Part shown: positions 51,495 to 60,699 of the stretch, piece by piece
Numbering within the stretch: the first letter of the stretch is position 1
Layout of the letters: each line of letters begins with the position of its first letter
NCBI RefSeq assembly: GCF_003260975.1
Contig: NZ_CP030041.1
Span: 5,211,501-5,275,500, forward strand
Origin: Echinicola strongylocentroti
Lineage (GTDB): Bacteria > Bacteroidota > Bacteroidia > Cytophagales > Cyclobacteriaceae
DNA: 64,000 nt
Reading direction: 5' to 3'
Made by a program: the position numbers and the translations under genes
Notes under the pieces: generated by a model
Seen by the model: only the letters and a program-made list of their open reading frames with translations
Databases searched by the model: none
Told to the model about the DNA's origin: nothing

Positions 51495-51621
51495 TTTTTT
51501 TAAGTTCTACCCAACTGGAAGGCAGGGTCACCATGGTGATGCTAGACTTTAAACTCCAATAGGCTGACTTTCTTGTGGTTTCTATTCTTCCAGACATCCG
51601 TCGGCAATTTATAATGCAAGT

Positions 51622-52317
51622 TTAAATATCCATGGTTAGCATTCCTTCAGAACTGGAGTCCAACTGCCGTATGATATTTCCATGGTCATCCCAAAAGGCG
51701 CTTTTTCCGGCACAATGGCCTCCGTCAGCTACTCCTACGCAATTGACCATGGCCACTGGCAATTTGTTATTCTTGGCGATGTCAGGTAGCTGTTGATAGG
51801 CATTGATTACTCCCCTTTGATCCTTTGCCACACTGGAAAGAAAAAAAGAAGGGTGCGTGGCCATTACATTTTGGATATGTTCAGCAACTGAGATTTCATA
51901 GCAAATGCCCAGTCCTATGGCAGTACCATTAACCAGTAGAGACTTACGTTGACCCGGAATAAAAAAGGGCACTTCATCGTCATGCAAGAACTGTTTGGAG
52001 TAAACTTGGATCTCCTTTTTGGGATGAAAAATCAGTAAGCTGATAGTTGTACCATTGGAGCATTGAACAGGGGCTCCAACAGCAATGATGATTGCCTTTT
52101 TATCGCTTATTTCTTGGAATATTTGGAGGCGGGGATCATCCTTAGTAACGGCCAGTTGTTTTGCCAAGGTAGGTTCATAGCCTGTAAGTGAAAGCTCTGG
52201 GAAAATGACCAATTCGGAACGCTCGGATGCGGCTTTTTCAATCCACTTGATATGGTTGATGATGTTTTTATCGATTTCTCCTGCGGCAGGGCTGAGCTGG
52301 ATCAGGCTTGTTTTCAT
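51622..52317 (-). CDS. Carbon-nitrogen hydrolase (nitrilase superfamily)
   Basis: This is a 231-residue amidase of the nitrilase superfamily with its Glu-Lys-Cys triad: Glu41 (VIFPELSLTGYEP), Lys108 (QVYSKQFLHDDE) and Cys139 (LGICYEISVAEH). The length is at the short end of the family (usually 250-280). It would hydrolyse an amide or N-carbamoyl compound in the cytoplasm. It lies 15 bases downstream of the small membrane protein gene on the same strand. Confidence 0.9.
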   Translation of the reverse strand: MKTSLIQLSPAAGEIDKNIINHIKWIEKAASERSELVIFPELSLTGYEPTLAKQLAVTKDDPRLQIFQEISDKKAIIIAVGAPVQCSNGTTISLLIFHPKKEIQVYSKQFLHDDEVPFFIPGQRKSLLVNGTAIGLGICYEISVAEHIQNVMATHPSFFLSSVAKDQRGVINAYQQLPDIAKNNKLPVAMVNCVGVADGGHCAGKSAFWDDHGNIIRQLDSSSEGMLTMDI

Positions 52318-52332
52318 TTTTTTGTATTGCTT

Positions 52333-52530
52333 TTATTTGCTAAAGGCCTGAAAAGGTAGCATGAAAATTTTAGCAATCATTGAAAAAGTAAGGTCAATGG
52401 CAAATCCCAATAAACGGAAAGGCAGTATTAGTAACCAAATAATCGGATATAGCAGCAGGAGTAGCAAGGCTACGGGCCAGCATAGGACAAAAAGAATGGT
52501 CCAAAGTACGAGATTGAGGAATAATTTCAT
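52333..52530 (-). CDS. Small membrane protein
   Basis: This is a 65-residue very hydrophobic protein when started at the ATG at 52530 (MKLFLNLVLWTILFVL). An upstream ATG would add 17 unremarkable residues. Two or three membrane segments cover almost the whole length (LFVLCWPVALLLLLLYPIIWLLILPFRLLGF). No known function. Probably co-transcribed with the nitrilase-like gene. Confidence 0.65.
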   Translation of the reverse strand: MKLFLNLVLWTILFVLCWPVALLLLLLYPIIWLLILPFRLLGFAIDLTFSMIAKIFMLPFQAFSK

Positions 52531-52938
52531 ATTTATCGTTTGTTGATGTATAAAAACCATGGGAGCCATAACGGAAACCAAACCGTCTCAGGGCATTAAC
52601 TTGCCCTTCACCTGCCTAAAAGTGTGCCATGTGCTTTGTCGGCTGTACAGCGTGATTTTCATACCGAGGGTGTTTTATTATCGGACATTTTTTTGGCTAT
52701 AATCGGACAGTGAAAAGCGCGTAAGGGTACGGCGATAAGACAGGAAATGTACTTTGATAATGGATGTGTAAAGGTCGTTTTTTAGGTAGGGTTTGTGGTG
52801 TTTTTTCTGGTCGGATCAGTCCTATTTGACTAGTTTCAATATTTCATGAATGTTCTGCTTATTTATATTAAAATGTTTTTTAAATACTTAAAAATGTTTT
52901 ACATTTGATTATCTACTTAAAATAATCATTAAGAAACT
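52531..52938. other. Divergent spacer before the lipocalin-like lipoprotein gene
   Basis: 408 bases with no gene. TACATTTG at 52900-52907 matches the TAnnTTTG -7 element and would give the plus-strand lipoprotein gene a leader of about 27 bases; there is no clean TTG at -33. The left half should carry the promoter for the minus-strand pair, which I cannot pick out. Confidence 0.5.
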
Positions 52939-53472
52939 ATGAAAGCTACATTTTTAAGGGCACTTTTCTTGTGCTGCGTTTTAGGGACATTTGTGTCCTG
53001 TTCAGAAGATTTGGGAGAACTTATCGTACCACCTTCAGTGGTGGGAAATTGGAAACTGGAAAGCTTGGAATATGATGTGGTCACCACAGGTATGAAGGAT
53101 GGAGAAGCCTTTGTTTTAAACCATTCAGGTGAAGGGAAAGAAATCAGTCTGTCCATCGATATTAGCAATGATCCTACCAATAAATTTGTTTCGCAAGGGT
53201 GGTACCTTGTGGAGGTTCCGGCTGATTTTGATGCTACCACTTTCTCAGATGTATTTCCATTTACAGATGTGCACAAAAGCGGTACTTGGTCCAAGGAGAG
53301 CGATAAGTTGATGTATTTTAATTTCACGGGAATTCCTGTAGTCAAAGCGGAAATAATCAATTTTACCGATAAAAAATTGGTTATATCGTATGACGTTAAA
53401 GTAGATTCAGCAATCGAAGGTGTTGCCTGCATCAATACCATAAGTGGATTGTACACGTTCCAAAAGCAATAA
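52939..53472 (+). CDS. Lipoprotein with lipocalin-like domain
   Basis: This is a 177-residue lipoprotein with lipobox TFVSC (Cys about 21). Residues 35-175 look like the lipocalin-like beta domain common in Bacteroidota lipoproteins: VVGNWKLESLEYD at the start, then alternating strands with GTWSKESDKLMYFNF and ending SGLYTFQKQ. No ligand can be inferred. It stands alone with its own -7 element and a terminator. Confidence 0.72.
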   Translation: MKATFLRALFLCCVLGTFVSCSEDLGELIVPPSVVGNWKLESLEYDVVTTGMKDGEAFVLNHSGEGKEISLSIDISNDPTNKFVSQGWYLVEVPADFDATTFSDVFPFTDVHKSGTWSKESDKLMYFNFTGIPVVKAEIINFTDKKLVISYDVKVDSAIEGVACINTISGLYTFQKQ

Positions 53473-53551
53473 CCCAGAGACATACCATGAGCTAACTGAC
53501 CATTTTTTAGGATAAGTTGGATTGTGAAGAAACGTATTTTACTTATTTTTT

Positions 53552-53576
53552 GGGCTGCTCCATTCAGGGGCAGCCC
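53552..53576 (+). terminator. Terminator after the lipocalin-like gene
   Basis: Arms GGGCTGCTCC (53552-53561) and GGGGCAGCCC (53567-53576) pair with one wobble around ATTCA, followed by ATTTGTTGTTTTGTT. Confidence 0.78.
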
Positions 53577-53629
53577 ATTTGTTGTTTTGTTAAATAAATA
53601 TTCCTAGGGTGGCGGGTCAATCTATATGT

Positions 53630-55285
53630 CTAGGGGAGAGGAAAGACAGGAGCAAACTGATATAGTGGTGTGATCATGACATACTCTCCATGGTTCTGGA
53701 AGATGGAGAGGTCCTGCTGTTTTTCAAAATGGATAATGCTTACCCATTGGTCAGTATAGAATTCTTGTTGTGTGTAATTGTATTGACTGGCGTATTGTTG
53801 GATCTCTGGAAGGAAGTTACGCTCCTCTGGATACGCATGTTTGAAGTAATTATAAACCAATACCGTAAATTTTTCAGGTAGTTGATTGGTGCCCGCTTTT
53901 TCCTTTAACGCGGTGAGCGAAAGTAACGGGAGGGGGGCGTTGTGGTTTTCGACAAGTACATGGCTGCTGTGAACCACAAAATCGTGGGAGATCAGTGGAT
54001 TATTGCTATTGGCATTTTCAATGCTCTTTTGGAATACAGCTTTAAAGTGATCGTAGTTTTTTAGGTTTTTTTGATACGATACCGAAGCTAGAATAGGGAA
54101 TAGCATCAAGACGGCCAAGCAAGGTACTTTCCACTTGATGGGTACAAATAATAAAACGACAGAAAATGCAAAATAAAACAAGGCCAACTTCCAGTCTAGC
54201 AGTCCCAATGCGACGATTCCCCCAAAAGCGATCCATAGGCTCCCGAATCTATTCCAGAAGAAATTTCCTGTCCATCGTTTAGCCTCCAGTGCGATATTGA
54301 CTGACAGGGAAGGTAGTAAAATAATAAGGTGCCGTGGATTGAGATGTAGGGGATTATAAGAGGAAAAACTGGTCGTCATAAGCCAAAAACCTATTAATAG
54401 GCACAAACTAGCCGCACCAAAGATCAAGTGCAAGTCTTTGTCATGCTTAAAGGCCCTCACCATTCCCGGTACCGCTAGGACGATCCAAATCCAATAGGTC
54501 CTTTCGATAAAGGTAAGAATGGGGGTGAAGGTAAGTCTTGCAGCAGTTTCTTGCCAAGGTTTGTCATAAAAAGAGAATGCTGATACATAATGACCGTTTT
54601 CGATGCTTGTGAATCTAAAAAAAGGATCATCAAACCGTAGTTGGAAATAGCCCAAATAGGCCAATGCAATTACTGTGATACAGCAGGAGAAATAGGCATA
54701 AAATGGGCTAAGACGTTTGTTTTTGTAGTCGGCGATGAACAGTATGATTGGTAAGGGAGCCAAGAAGACAACGGTTTCTTTGGTGCAAAACCCAATGAAG
54801 AAAGCGACCGCCATCACTGCAGCTGCTGCTAGCGGCTGCCTCCTTCTGTAGATGGCACTAACGGGAATCAAACAGACCCAAAATACCAATATGATGTCTG
54901 GGTATACTTTAGGAAGAAAATGCAACAGGTAAATGGAGCTACAGAAGAATACTACAAAGGTGTCTCTGGCCAAATTAGCAGGCAAGATTTTCCAGATGAG
55001 CGTCAGGGCCAATATGCAAAAGAACAATGAAGAAATAGAGGCAAAGTGGTCATTGAAACCAAAAATATAGGATATTAACCCTGGGAGAAGGTAAGCCCCC
55101 CACCGGAAAGTGAAAATGTCTGTTCCTATGACCTGCTTCCCTTCCCAGAAATTTCTCCCTATGGTAAGGTAGGAGACGTCATCACTGAAGGTGATGCCAT
55201 CATACCCAAAGTACCAAAAAACAAGTAAAAATAAGATGCCTGCCCATAGGGAATATGGAAAGGAGAAATGTGTTTGTTGTTGCAT
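53630..55285 (-). CDS. Membrane glycosyltransferase-like protein (GT39/ArnT-like)
   Basis: This is a 551-residue protein with about eleven hydrophobic segments over the first 400 residues and a periplasmic C-terminal domain of about 150 residues. The first extracellular loop has the acidic pair typical of GT-C enzymes (GITFSDDVSYLTIGRNFW). Its overall layout is that of dolichyl-phosphate-mannose mannosyltransferase/ArnT-type proteins, which use polyprenyl-phosphate sugars. The substrate is unknown and no polysaccharide genes are adjacent. It is divergent from the WYL regulator gene. Confidence 0.72.
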   Translation of the reverse strand: MQQQTHFSFPYSLWAGILFLLVFWYFGYDGITFSDDVSYLTIGRNFWEGKQVIGTDIFTFRWGAYLLPGLISYIFGFNDHFASISSLFFCILALTLIWKILPANLARDTFVVFFCSSIYLLHFLPKVYPDIILVFWVCLIPVSAIYRRRQPLAAAAVMAVAFFIGFCTKETVVFLAPLPIILFIADYKNKRLSPFYAYFSCCITVIALAYLGYFQLRFDDPFFRFTSIENGHYVSAFSFYDKPWQETAARLTFTPILTFIERTYWIWIVLAVPGMVRAFKHDKDLHLIFGAASLCLLIGFWLMTTSFSSYNPLHLNPRHLIILLPSLSVNIALEAKRWTGNFFWNRFGSLWIAFGGIVALGLLDWKLALFYFAFSVVLLFVPIKWKVPCLAVLMLFPILASVSYQKNLKNYDHFKAVFQKSIENANSNNPLISHDFVVHSSHVLVENHNAPLPLLSLTALKEKAGTNQLPEKFTVLVYNYFKHAYPEERNFLPEIQQYASQYNYTQQEFYTDQWVSIIHFEKQQDLSIFQNHGEYVMITPLYQFAPVFPLP

Positions 55286-55402
55286 ATGGTCAAAAACTAG
55301 TTCATCTTCTTTTTGGTGTACTGATAAAAAATGACAATTTGTGTCGTAAATATGGCCTTTTGTTTACAATAAGCTAAATTGCAATGGGAAATTTAACAGG
55401 AG

Positions 55403-56344
55403 ATGAGTAAAACAAAAAGCGTTGAGCAGCAAAAGATTCTACGGGTATTCAAATTAATCAACCTATTACGTTCCAATATAGGTAAATCGGTCAATAGTTT
55501 GGCAGAAATTCTAGGTACTGACCGACGTACAGTATACCGGTACTTTAAGCTTCTGGAAGAATTGGGTTTTCGTGTAGAGAGAGTGTACGGGAAGTTCAAA
55601 ATAGCTGATAGAGTCGGGCAAGATAAAAATAGTTTCTATGGGACCTTCTCGGATGATGAAGCGGGGTATTTAGTGGAGTTGATGAATAAAAGTGGTAAAA
55701 AGAACTTGCTCAAAGAATCTATCCTGGAGAAAGTACAAGTAAGGTCTGACTTTCAGCAAAGCGTATCACAGTTGTTCAATGCAAAACTGGGAAGGTTTGT
55801 GGATGAAATTGGGGATGCTATCAAGAATAAGTTTCAGGTAGTCCTCAAGGACTATTATTCCCTAAGCAGTGATTCGGTGAGTGATCGCCTCATAGAACCC
55901 GTGGTGTTTTCGAATAATTTTGAATCCGTCTATGCCCTAGAGGTGGCCAGTAAGGAGATGAAAATGTTTAAGCTGGAAAGGATCAGTGAGCTGAAGGTGA
56001 GCCAAAAACGCCACCTTTATGAAAGCCTGCACGAACCTTTGGAACAGGGGCTTTTTGGCTTTACGGGAAAAGACCAGTTTTCGGTTCGTCTTCGGCTTTC
56101 CAAAAAAGCTTACCAACTCCTTATCGAAGAGCATCCAGATGCTAAACCCTATACGTTTATGAAGGGGGTACATGAGTACTATTTTGAACGGGATGTTCCG
56201 GAATTACCGGGAATAGGCCGGTTTGTGTTGGGGCTTCCGGGAGAAATTCTTGTGGAGAAAGGTGAAGCGTTAAAAGCGTACTTGGAGCAACAAATGAAAA
56301 AGGCTGAAAACATGTTTTCAGCCTTTGAACAGGATAAAGTATAA
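55403..56344 (+). CDS. HTH-WYL domain transcriptional regulator
   Basis: This 313-residue regulator has an N-terminal helix-turn-helix (about 8-60, VNSLAEILGTDRRTVYRYFKLLEELGF) and a WYL-type ligand-sensing region (about 135-235, NKFQVVLKDYYSLSSD...LIEPVVFSNNFESVYALEV). A C-terminal domain has FERDVPELPGIGRFVLGLPGEI. WYL regulators sense nucleic acids or small nucleotides and often control stress or defence genes, but no defence genes are next to it. A purine-rich AGGAG lies just before the ATG. A 28-base perfect palindrome lies in its 3' end. Confidence 0.87.
   Translation: MSKTKSVEQQKILRVFKLINLLRSNIGKSVNSLAEILGTDRRTVYRYFKLLEELGFRVERVYGKFKIADRVGQDKNSFYGTFSDDEAGYLVELMNKSGKKNLLKESILEKVQVRSDFQQSVSQLFNAKLGRFVDEIGDAIKNKFQVVLKDYYSLSSDSVSDRLIEPVVFSNNFESVYALEVASKEMKMFKLERISELKVSQKRHLYESLHEPLEQGLFGFTGKDQFSVRLRLSKKAYQLLIEEHPDAKPYTFMKGVHEYYFERDVPELPGIGRFVLGLPGEILVEKGEALKAYLEQQMKKAENMFSAFEQDKV
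56299..56326. repeat. 28-base perfect palindrome in the 3' end of the WYL regulator gene
   Basis: AAAGGCTGAAAACA and its exact complement TGTTTTCAGCCTTT meet at CATG. It is coding, with no T tract after it, so it is unlikely to be a normal terminator, though a stable stem could form at the mRNA 3' end. Confidence 0.7.
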
Positions 56345-56355
56345 CTTGTGGTAGT

Positions 56356-56934
56356 TTACTTTAGCTGGATTAATTTAATTGTATTGTTTTCATCGTGTCT
56401 GAAAATCCCAAACACTTCACTTTCAGTTTCCAAAGATATTTCTAAATCATCACAAAGCGTAGAACACTCAATGGGGATTTCCCCTAACATTTTGTAGCCA
56501 AGTTCCACATTTCCGAAAGCCAATGTTGCAGGTTGGAAATCGGGGGATTTAAGCGGCAGCTCAAAGGTGATGTTAGGGCTTACCATTTCCTTTGATTCCT
56601 CAGAAAGATAAGTATACGTAGTATAATAATCATCTGTTGCCTCGTTATAAGCTTCTTTTTTTCTGATATTTATGACATAATCATAGCCCATTTCATAGTT
56701 GAAGCCATTGATGGCGTTGATAGGGATTTCTTCCCATTCCTCAGTGCCTTCTTGGTGACTGAACTGCACTTTAAGAAATAACGAAGCATTGCCAGCTTCA
56801 TTGTTCTCCACCACAGGATAGTGCTTTACACTTATCGCTTCTTCCTTATGTGGCAGCTCGTTAAAGCAGCCCCAAGTGACCATGGAAAGGCCTGATATCA
56901 GAAAAACAGCCCAAAATGCCGAATTGATTTTCAT
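56356..56934 (-). CDS. DUF4377-like lipoprotein
   Basis: This is a 192-residue lipoprotein started at the ATG at 56934 (MKINSAFWAVFLISGLSMVTWGC, lipobox TWGC with Cys23). An upstream in-frame ATG adds a non-signal extension. The first half (VKHYPVVENN, FLKVQFSHQEGTEEWEEIPINAINGFNYEMGYDYVINIRKKEAY) matches the DUF4377 pattern, in which the protein is described by W-x2-x-I-x-GF-YE-G-Y-Y-L. Its function is unknown. The gene is convergent with the WYL regulator, 11 bases apart. Confidence 0.72.
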   Translation of the reverse strand: MKINSAFWAVFLISGLSMVTWGCFNELPHKEEAISVKHYPVVENNEAGNASLFLKVQFSHQEGTEEWEEIPINAINGFNYEMGYDYVINIRKKEAYNEATDDYYTTYTYLSEESKEMVSPNITFELPLKSPDFQPATLAFGNVELGYKMLGEIPIECSTLCDDLEISLETESEVFGIFRHDENNTIKLIQLK

Positions 56935-57135
56935 TTTTTGATAGTTGATGGTAGTTATACGTTTAGTTTCAGTAAAATCAAATTTGCAAGAAGGATGCCA
57001 CCGCTTGGCTAGATGAGCAAGTGAAGGCCAACAAAATATTTGAGGGGTTGACATCAATTATTCGCCACCACTGTGATATTTGTTTATTGGCAGCCGGATA
57101 ATTTTTATATTCAGCCTTTACTTAAACTATATTTT

Positions 57136-58611
57136 ATGAAAAGATCAGTACTGATTATGTTAGTAGGGTTGTGCTTTTCCTTTGGGGCAGCAGCACAGCA
57201 ATTGCTCAATTCAGATTCTTCAGCTGTTTCAAGCCATCAGGTGACCATAAAAGGAAAGAAGGTCCCTTATACCGCAACAGTGGGTACCCAGCCAGTATGG
57301 GACAATGAAGGGGAAGAGGTCGCCTACCTTTTTTATACCTATTATGAACGTAGTGATGTGGATGACTTGGCGAAGCGCCCATTGGTGGTTTCTTTTAATG
57401 GAGGCCCTGGGTCTGCTTCTATCTGGATGCACATAGCTTATACTGGGCCGGTTTTGCTAAATATCGATGAGGAAGGCAACCCTATCCAGCCTTATGGTTA
57501 CCAGGAGAATCCCCATTCGATTTTGGATGTGGCAGATATCGTTTATGTGGATCCTGTGAATACGGGCTATTCGAGGATTACAGATAAAGAAGCCGATAGA
57601 AAGCAGTTTTTTGGTGTTAATGCCGATGTAAACTATCTGGCAGAATGGGTAAGGACATTTGTCAATCGTCAAAACCGCTGGGCTTCACCAAAATTTCTAA
57701 TTGGGGAAAGCTATGGTACTACCCGTGTTTCAGGCTTGGTAAATCGCCTCCAAAACAGTCAATGGATGTACTTTAATGGAGTAGTACTGGTGTCTCCAAC
57801 TGACTTGGGCATAAACAGGGAAGGACCTGTGGCCGCCGCTAACTATCTGCCGTATTATACTGCCACAGCTTGGTACCATGGGGTGTTGGAACCTGACTTG
57901 CTAAACAAGGACCTGGATGAGATATTACCAGAAGTGGAAGCCTTTACCATCAATGAGCTTATTCCGGCAATGGTCAAAGGTGGGTTTATAGAAAAGAGTA
58001 AGAAAAAGGAATTGGCCAGTAAAATGTCCCGTTATGCTGGCTTGAGTGAAAAGGTCATCTTGGAGCATAATTTGGCCGTGCCTACTAGTTTTTTCTGGAA
58101 GGAATTACTGAGAGATCAAGGTATGACGGTGGGGAGACTGGACAGTAGGTACCGTGGGGTGGATCGACAGGATGCCGGAAGCCGCTATGATTATGATCCG
58201 GCACTTTCCAGCTGGAACCATGCTTTCGCTCCGGCCTTTAACCACTACATGATCAACGGACTTGATTTTGAAACTGATATGAATTACTTCCTTTTTGGCC
58301 CTGTGCATCCATGGGATAGAAGTGGAGACCGGACAGGTGAAAACTTACGGTCAGCCCTAGCGCAAAACCCATATCTTCATGTCATGATCCAGTCAGGGTA
58401 TTTTGATGGCGGTACGGATTACTTCAACGCCAAGTATTCCATGTGGCAAATGGATCCAAGTGGAAAATTAAAGGACAGACTCTCATGGAAGGGCTACCGT
58501 AGCGGTCATATGATGTACCTGAGGTCAGAGGATCTGGAAAAAGCCAATGACGATATTAGGGAATTTATCAAGAAAGCCATTCCTGAAGAAGGAACCCCGG
58601 CAAAGTATTAA
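57136..58611 (+). CDS. Secreted S10 family serine carboxypeptidase
   Basis: This is a 491-residue exported peptidase started at the ATG at 57136 (signal peptide MKRSVLIMLVGLCFSFGAAAQ). The S10 catalytic triad is visible: Ser about 193 in IGESYGTTR, Asp about 424 in GYFDGGTDYF and His about 458 in RSGHMMYL. The oxyanion/C-terminal carboxylate-binding VSFNGGPGSASIW is also present. It removes C-terminal residues from peptides in the periplasm or outside the cell. It stands alone, divergent from the DUF4377 lipoprotein. Confidence 0.94.
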   Translation: MKRSVLIMLVGLCFSFGAAAQQLLNSDSSAVSSHQVTIKGKKVPYTATVGTQPVWDNEGEEVAYLFYTYYERSDVDDLAKRPLVVSFNGGPGSASIWMHIAYTGPVLLNIDEEGNPIQPYGYQENPHSILDVADIVYVDPVNTGYSRITDKEADRKQFFGVNADVNYLAEWVRTFVNRQNRWASPKFLIGESYGTTRVSGLVNRLQNSQWMYFNGVVLVSPTDLGINREGPVAAANYLPYYTATAWYHGVLEPDLLNKDLDEILPEVEAFTINELIPAMVKGGFIEKSKKKELASKMSRYAGLSEKVILEHNLAVPTSFFWKELLRDQGMTVGRLDSRYRGVDRQDAGSRYDYDPALSSWNHAFAPAFNHYMINGLDFETDMNYFLFGPVHPWDRSGDRTGENLRSALAQNPYLHVMIQSGYFDGGTDYFNAKYSMWQMDPSGKLKDRLSWKGYRSGHMMYLRSEDLEKANDDIREFIKKAIPEEGTPAKY

Positions 58612-58622
58612 GCCTATTTATC

Positions 58623-58663
58623 AAAAAAGCTGTCTCGATAAAATGGATCAAGGCAGCTTTTTT
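58623..58663. terminator. Bidirectional terminator between S10 peptidase and gluQ-like genes
   Basis: Arms AAAAAAGCTG (58623-58632) and CAGCTTTTTT (58654-58663) are perfect complements around a 21-base loop. The right arm lies inside the last codons of the convergent synthetase-like gene. Confidence 0.75.
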
Positions 58664-59547
58664 TGGTTGTAGGCCTTTTCAAAATCATCTAAACTGCTGA
58701 TGTGCTCATCAAAACCCATAAATTCACCCAGCTTACCGTAGATATATTCTTTGGTTTTGCCAGCAGCACGAAGGCCTTTAACGGAAGTGCTTCCGGCACT
58801 TTTGGAGAGTTTTTTACCGCCGGATTCCTCTACCAATGGATGATGGTAAAAAAGGGAGCTGTTAAAAGTGCTTGTTGGTAATTGATTGGCCAAGAACAGC
58901 TGTGCCCAACTGGAGTCATAGAGGTCCTTACCGCGGACGACCAAGTTGATGCCAAAATGGATGTCGTCCACGACAGAGGCCAGCTGATAGGCTGGAGCAC
59001 CGTCTTTTTTTCTGATGACGAAGTCCTGCATAACAGCAGGTAATTTTCTTGAAACACCTTCGTTTTCGTCCTTCATGAACAACTGCTCTTGGTTGGTTTT
59101 TATTCGCCAATTGACTGTTTTTTGAGACAGATCAAGGTTCTTTGGTCGGCAAGTTCTCGGGTATATTCCATTCGAGGCCGTTTGAGATATTTCCTTTCTA
59201 CTGCAATTGCAGGCATAGACAAGTTTTTTTTGCACCAATTGCTCCAAAGCGTCATGGTAGAGCCCCATGCGGTGAAGTTGGGAATAACGATCTTGGTATT
59301 CTTTTTCATTTTTCGGACCATATTGCCAAGGAATCTCCATGAACCAAAGGGTTTCAAAAATGTCTTTAATGTATTCATTTTTCACCCGGTTTTGGTCTAA
59401 GTCATCAATCCTTAGCATGATGTTGGCACCGTGTTTTTGGGCCAGTGCATAGGTAATAGCAAAAGATAGTACATTGCCCAAGTGTAAGTAGCCACTTGGA
59501 GTAGGCGCTATTCGGGTAAGTTGTTGTTTTGAAGGGTTTGTGTGCAC
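58648..59547 (-). CDS. gluQ: Glutamyl-Q tRNA(Asp) synthetase-like protein
   Basis: This is a 299-residue truncated GluRS-type protein: catalytic core with the HIGH-equivalent HLGN (APTPSGYLHLGN, residues 22-25), IDDLDQNR, a zinc-type Cys set (YACNCSRKEI and YPRTC) and the KMSKS-equivalent KKLSKS. The tRNA anticodon-binding domain of full GluRS is missing. This is the architecture of enzymes that attach glutamate to queuosine-34 of tRNA-Asp. A more distant GluRS paralogue is the alternative. Confidence 0.8.
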   Translation of the reverse strand: MHTNPSKQQLTRIAPTPSGYLHLGNVLSFAITYALAQKHGANIMLRIDDLDQNRVKNEYIKDIFETLWFMEIPWQYGPKNEKEYQDRYSQLHRMGLYHDALEQLVQKKLVYACNCSRKEISQTASNGIYPRTCRPKNLDLSQKTVNWRIKTNQEQLFMKDENEGVSRKLPAVMQDFVIRKKDGAPAYQLASVVDDIHFGINLVVRGKDLYDSSWAQLFLANQLPTSTFNSSLFYHHPLVEESGGKKLSKSAGSTSVKGLRAAGKTKEYIYGKLGEFMGFDEHISSLDDFEKAYNQKKLP

Positions 59548-59670
59548 TTTTATAAGAAGTATTCTGGTTTAGGAACCAAAATATAACGCCTTTTTGGTAA
59601 TTGATTTACTGGAATTGCCGATGAATTGTTATACTTTACTACTTTCGGGATAATGTAACACCTATAACAG

Positions 59671-59772
59671 CCTGTATGCATTAGGAGTCGTTATAGATCA
59701 TAATAGATCGGCTAATGGATCTCCTCGGCTTAATATAGAAGTAGGTTTTCTAATGCGTTTAGCGGGTTTAAA
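59671..59772 (+). repeat. Intergenic element family 1, degenerate copy F
   Basis: TATGCATTAGGAGTCG (59675-59690) resembles the left end of copy A (TATGCGTTAGGAATCG). ATAGATCGGCTAATGG (59702-59717) resembles its right end, and another end-like CTAATGCGTTTAGCGGGTTT lies at 59750-59769. It looks like an internally deleted and decayed copy. Confidence 0.5.
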
Positions 59773-59787
59773 CTAGAAATAAAAGAG

Positions 59788-60531
59788 ATGGAAAACGATT
59801 TGAAATTGGCCGTGCTGATAGACGCGGATAATATACCTTCCGGATATGTCAAGGAAATGATGGAAGAAATCGCCAAATATGGCAATCCCACGGTAAAACG
59901 GATTTATGGTGACTGGACACAGCCCAATTTGGCAAAATGGAAAGGGGTGCTTTTGGAAAATGCCATTACGCCCATGCAACAATACAGCTATACCACTGGC
60001 AAAAATGCCACTGACTCGGCGATGATCATTGATGCGATGGATATTCTTTATTCAGAAAGGGTAGATGGATTTTGTATTGTTTCGAGTGACAGTGATTTCA
60101 CCAAATTGGCCACCAGGCTTCGAGAGGCCAGTATGAAGGTCATCGGAATAGGAGAGAAAAAGACGCCAACGCCTTTTATCGCTGCCTGCGATAAGTTCGT
60201 CTATCTGGAAATCTTAAAACAAGAAGAAAAGAAAGAATCGCGGCCTACAGCTGGAGCTCCCAAGCAAAAAAATCCGGGTGTAGATCAAGTGACCACAAAA
60301 GTCATCAAGCTGATCGCCAATACTATTTCAGACTGTGAAGATGATGATGGATGGGCGTATTTGGGAGATGTTGGTAATTTGCTTCAGAAGAAACAGCCGA
60401 ATTTTGATTCCAGAAATTACGGGTTCCAGAAACTCACTCCGATGATCAATTCCGTCGACAAGTTTGAAATAGAGCAACGGGAAGGGCAGCGGGGCCGGCA
60501 CAAGTTGATTTATGTAAGAAATAAGAAATGA
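59788..60531 (+). CDS. NYN-domain (LabA-like) nuclease fused to an OST-HTH/LOTUS domain
   Basis: This is a 247-residue protein. Residues 5-150 form a NYN/PIN-like nuclease with the acidic metal site Asp12/Asp14 (VLIDADNIPS), Asp76 (GKNATDSAMIIDAMD) and Asp101/Asp103 (VSSDSDFTKLATRLRE). A linker (about 150-170) leads to an OST-HTH/LOTUS domain (about 172-245, DGWAYLGDVGNLLQKKQPNFDSRNYGFQKLTPMI). The nuclease is probably directed to RNA; LOTUS domains bind RNA (G-rich or structured) in other proteins. No partner gene is adjacent. Confidence 0.9.
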   Translation: MENDLKLAVLIDADNIPSGYVKEMMEEIAKYGNPTVKRIYGDWTQPNLAKWKGVLLENAITPMQQYSYTTGKNATDSAMIIDAMDILYSERVDGFCIVSSDSDFTKLATRLREASMKVIGIGEKKTPTPFIAACDKFVYLEILKQEEKKESRPTAGAPKQKNPGVDQVTTKVIKLIANTISDCEDDDGWAYLGDVGNLLQKKQPNFDSRNYGFQKLTPMINSVDKFEIEQREGQRGRHKLIYVRNKK

Positions 60532-60699
60532 TCGCCGGTAATAGCGGTGTAAACCATTAAAATATCCGAAATATATTACCTGACCTATGAAATCTTCGTG
60601 TAATTTTACAGGAGAAAAGTGTTCGTCAGGGCAGTCTGCTATTTCGTGACTTCTGGCACCTTTTTTGGTTAATTAGGATGAAACAATTATACTATTAAT

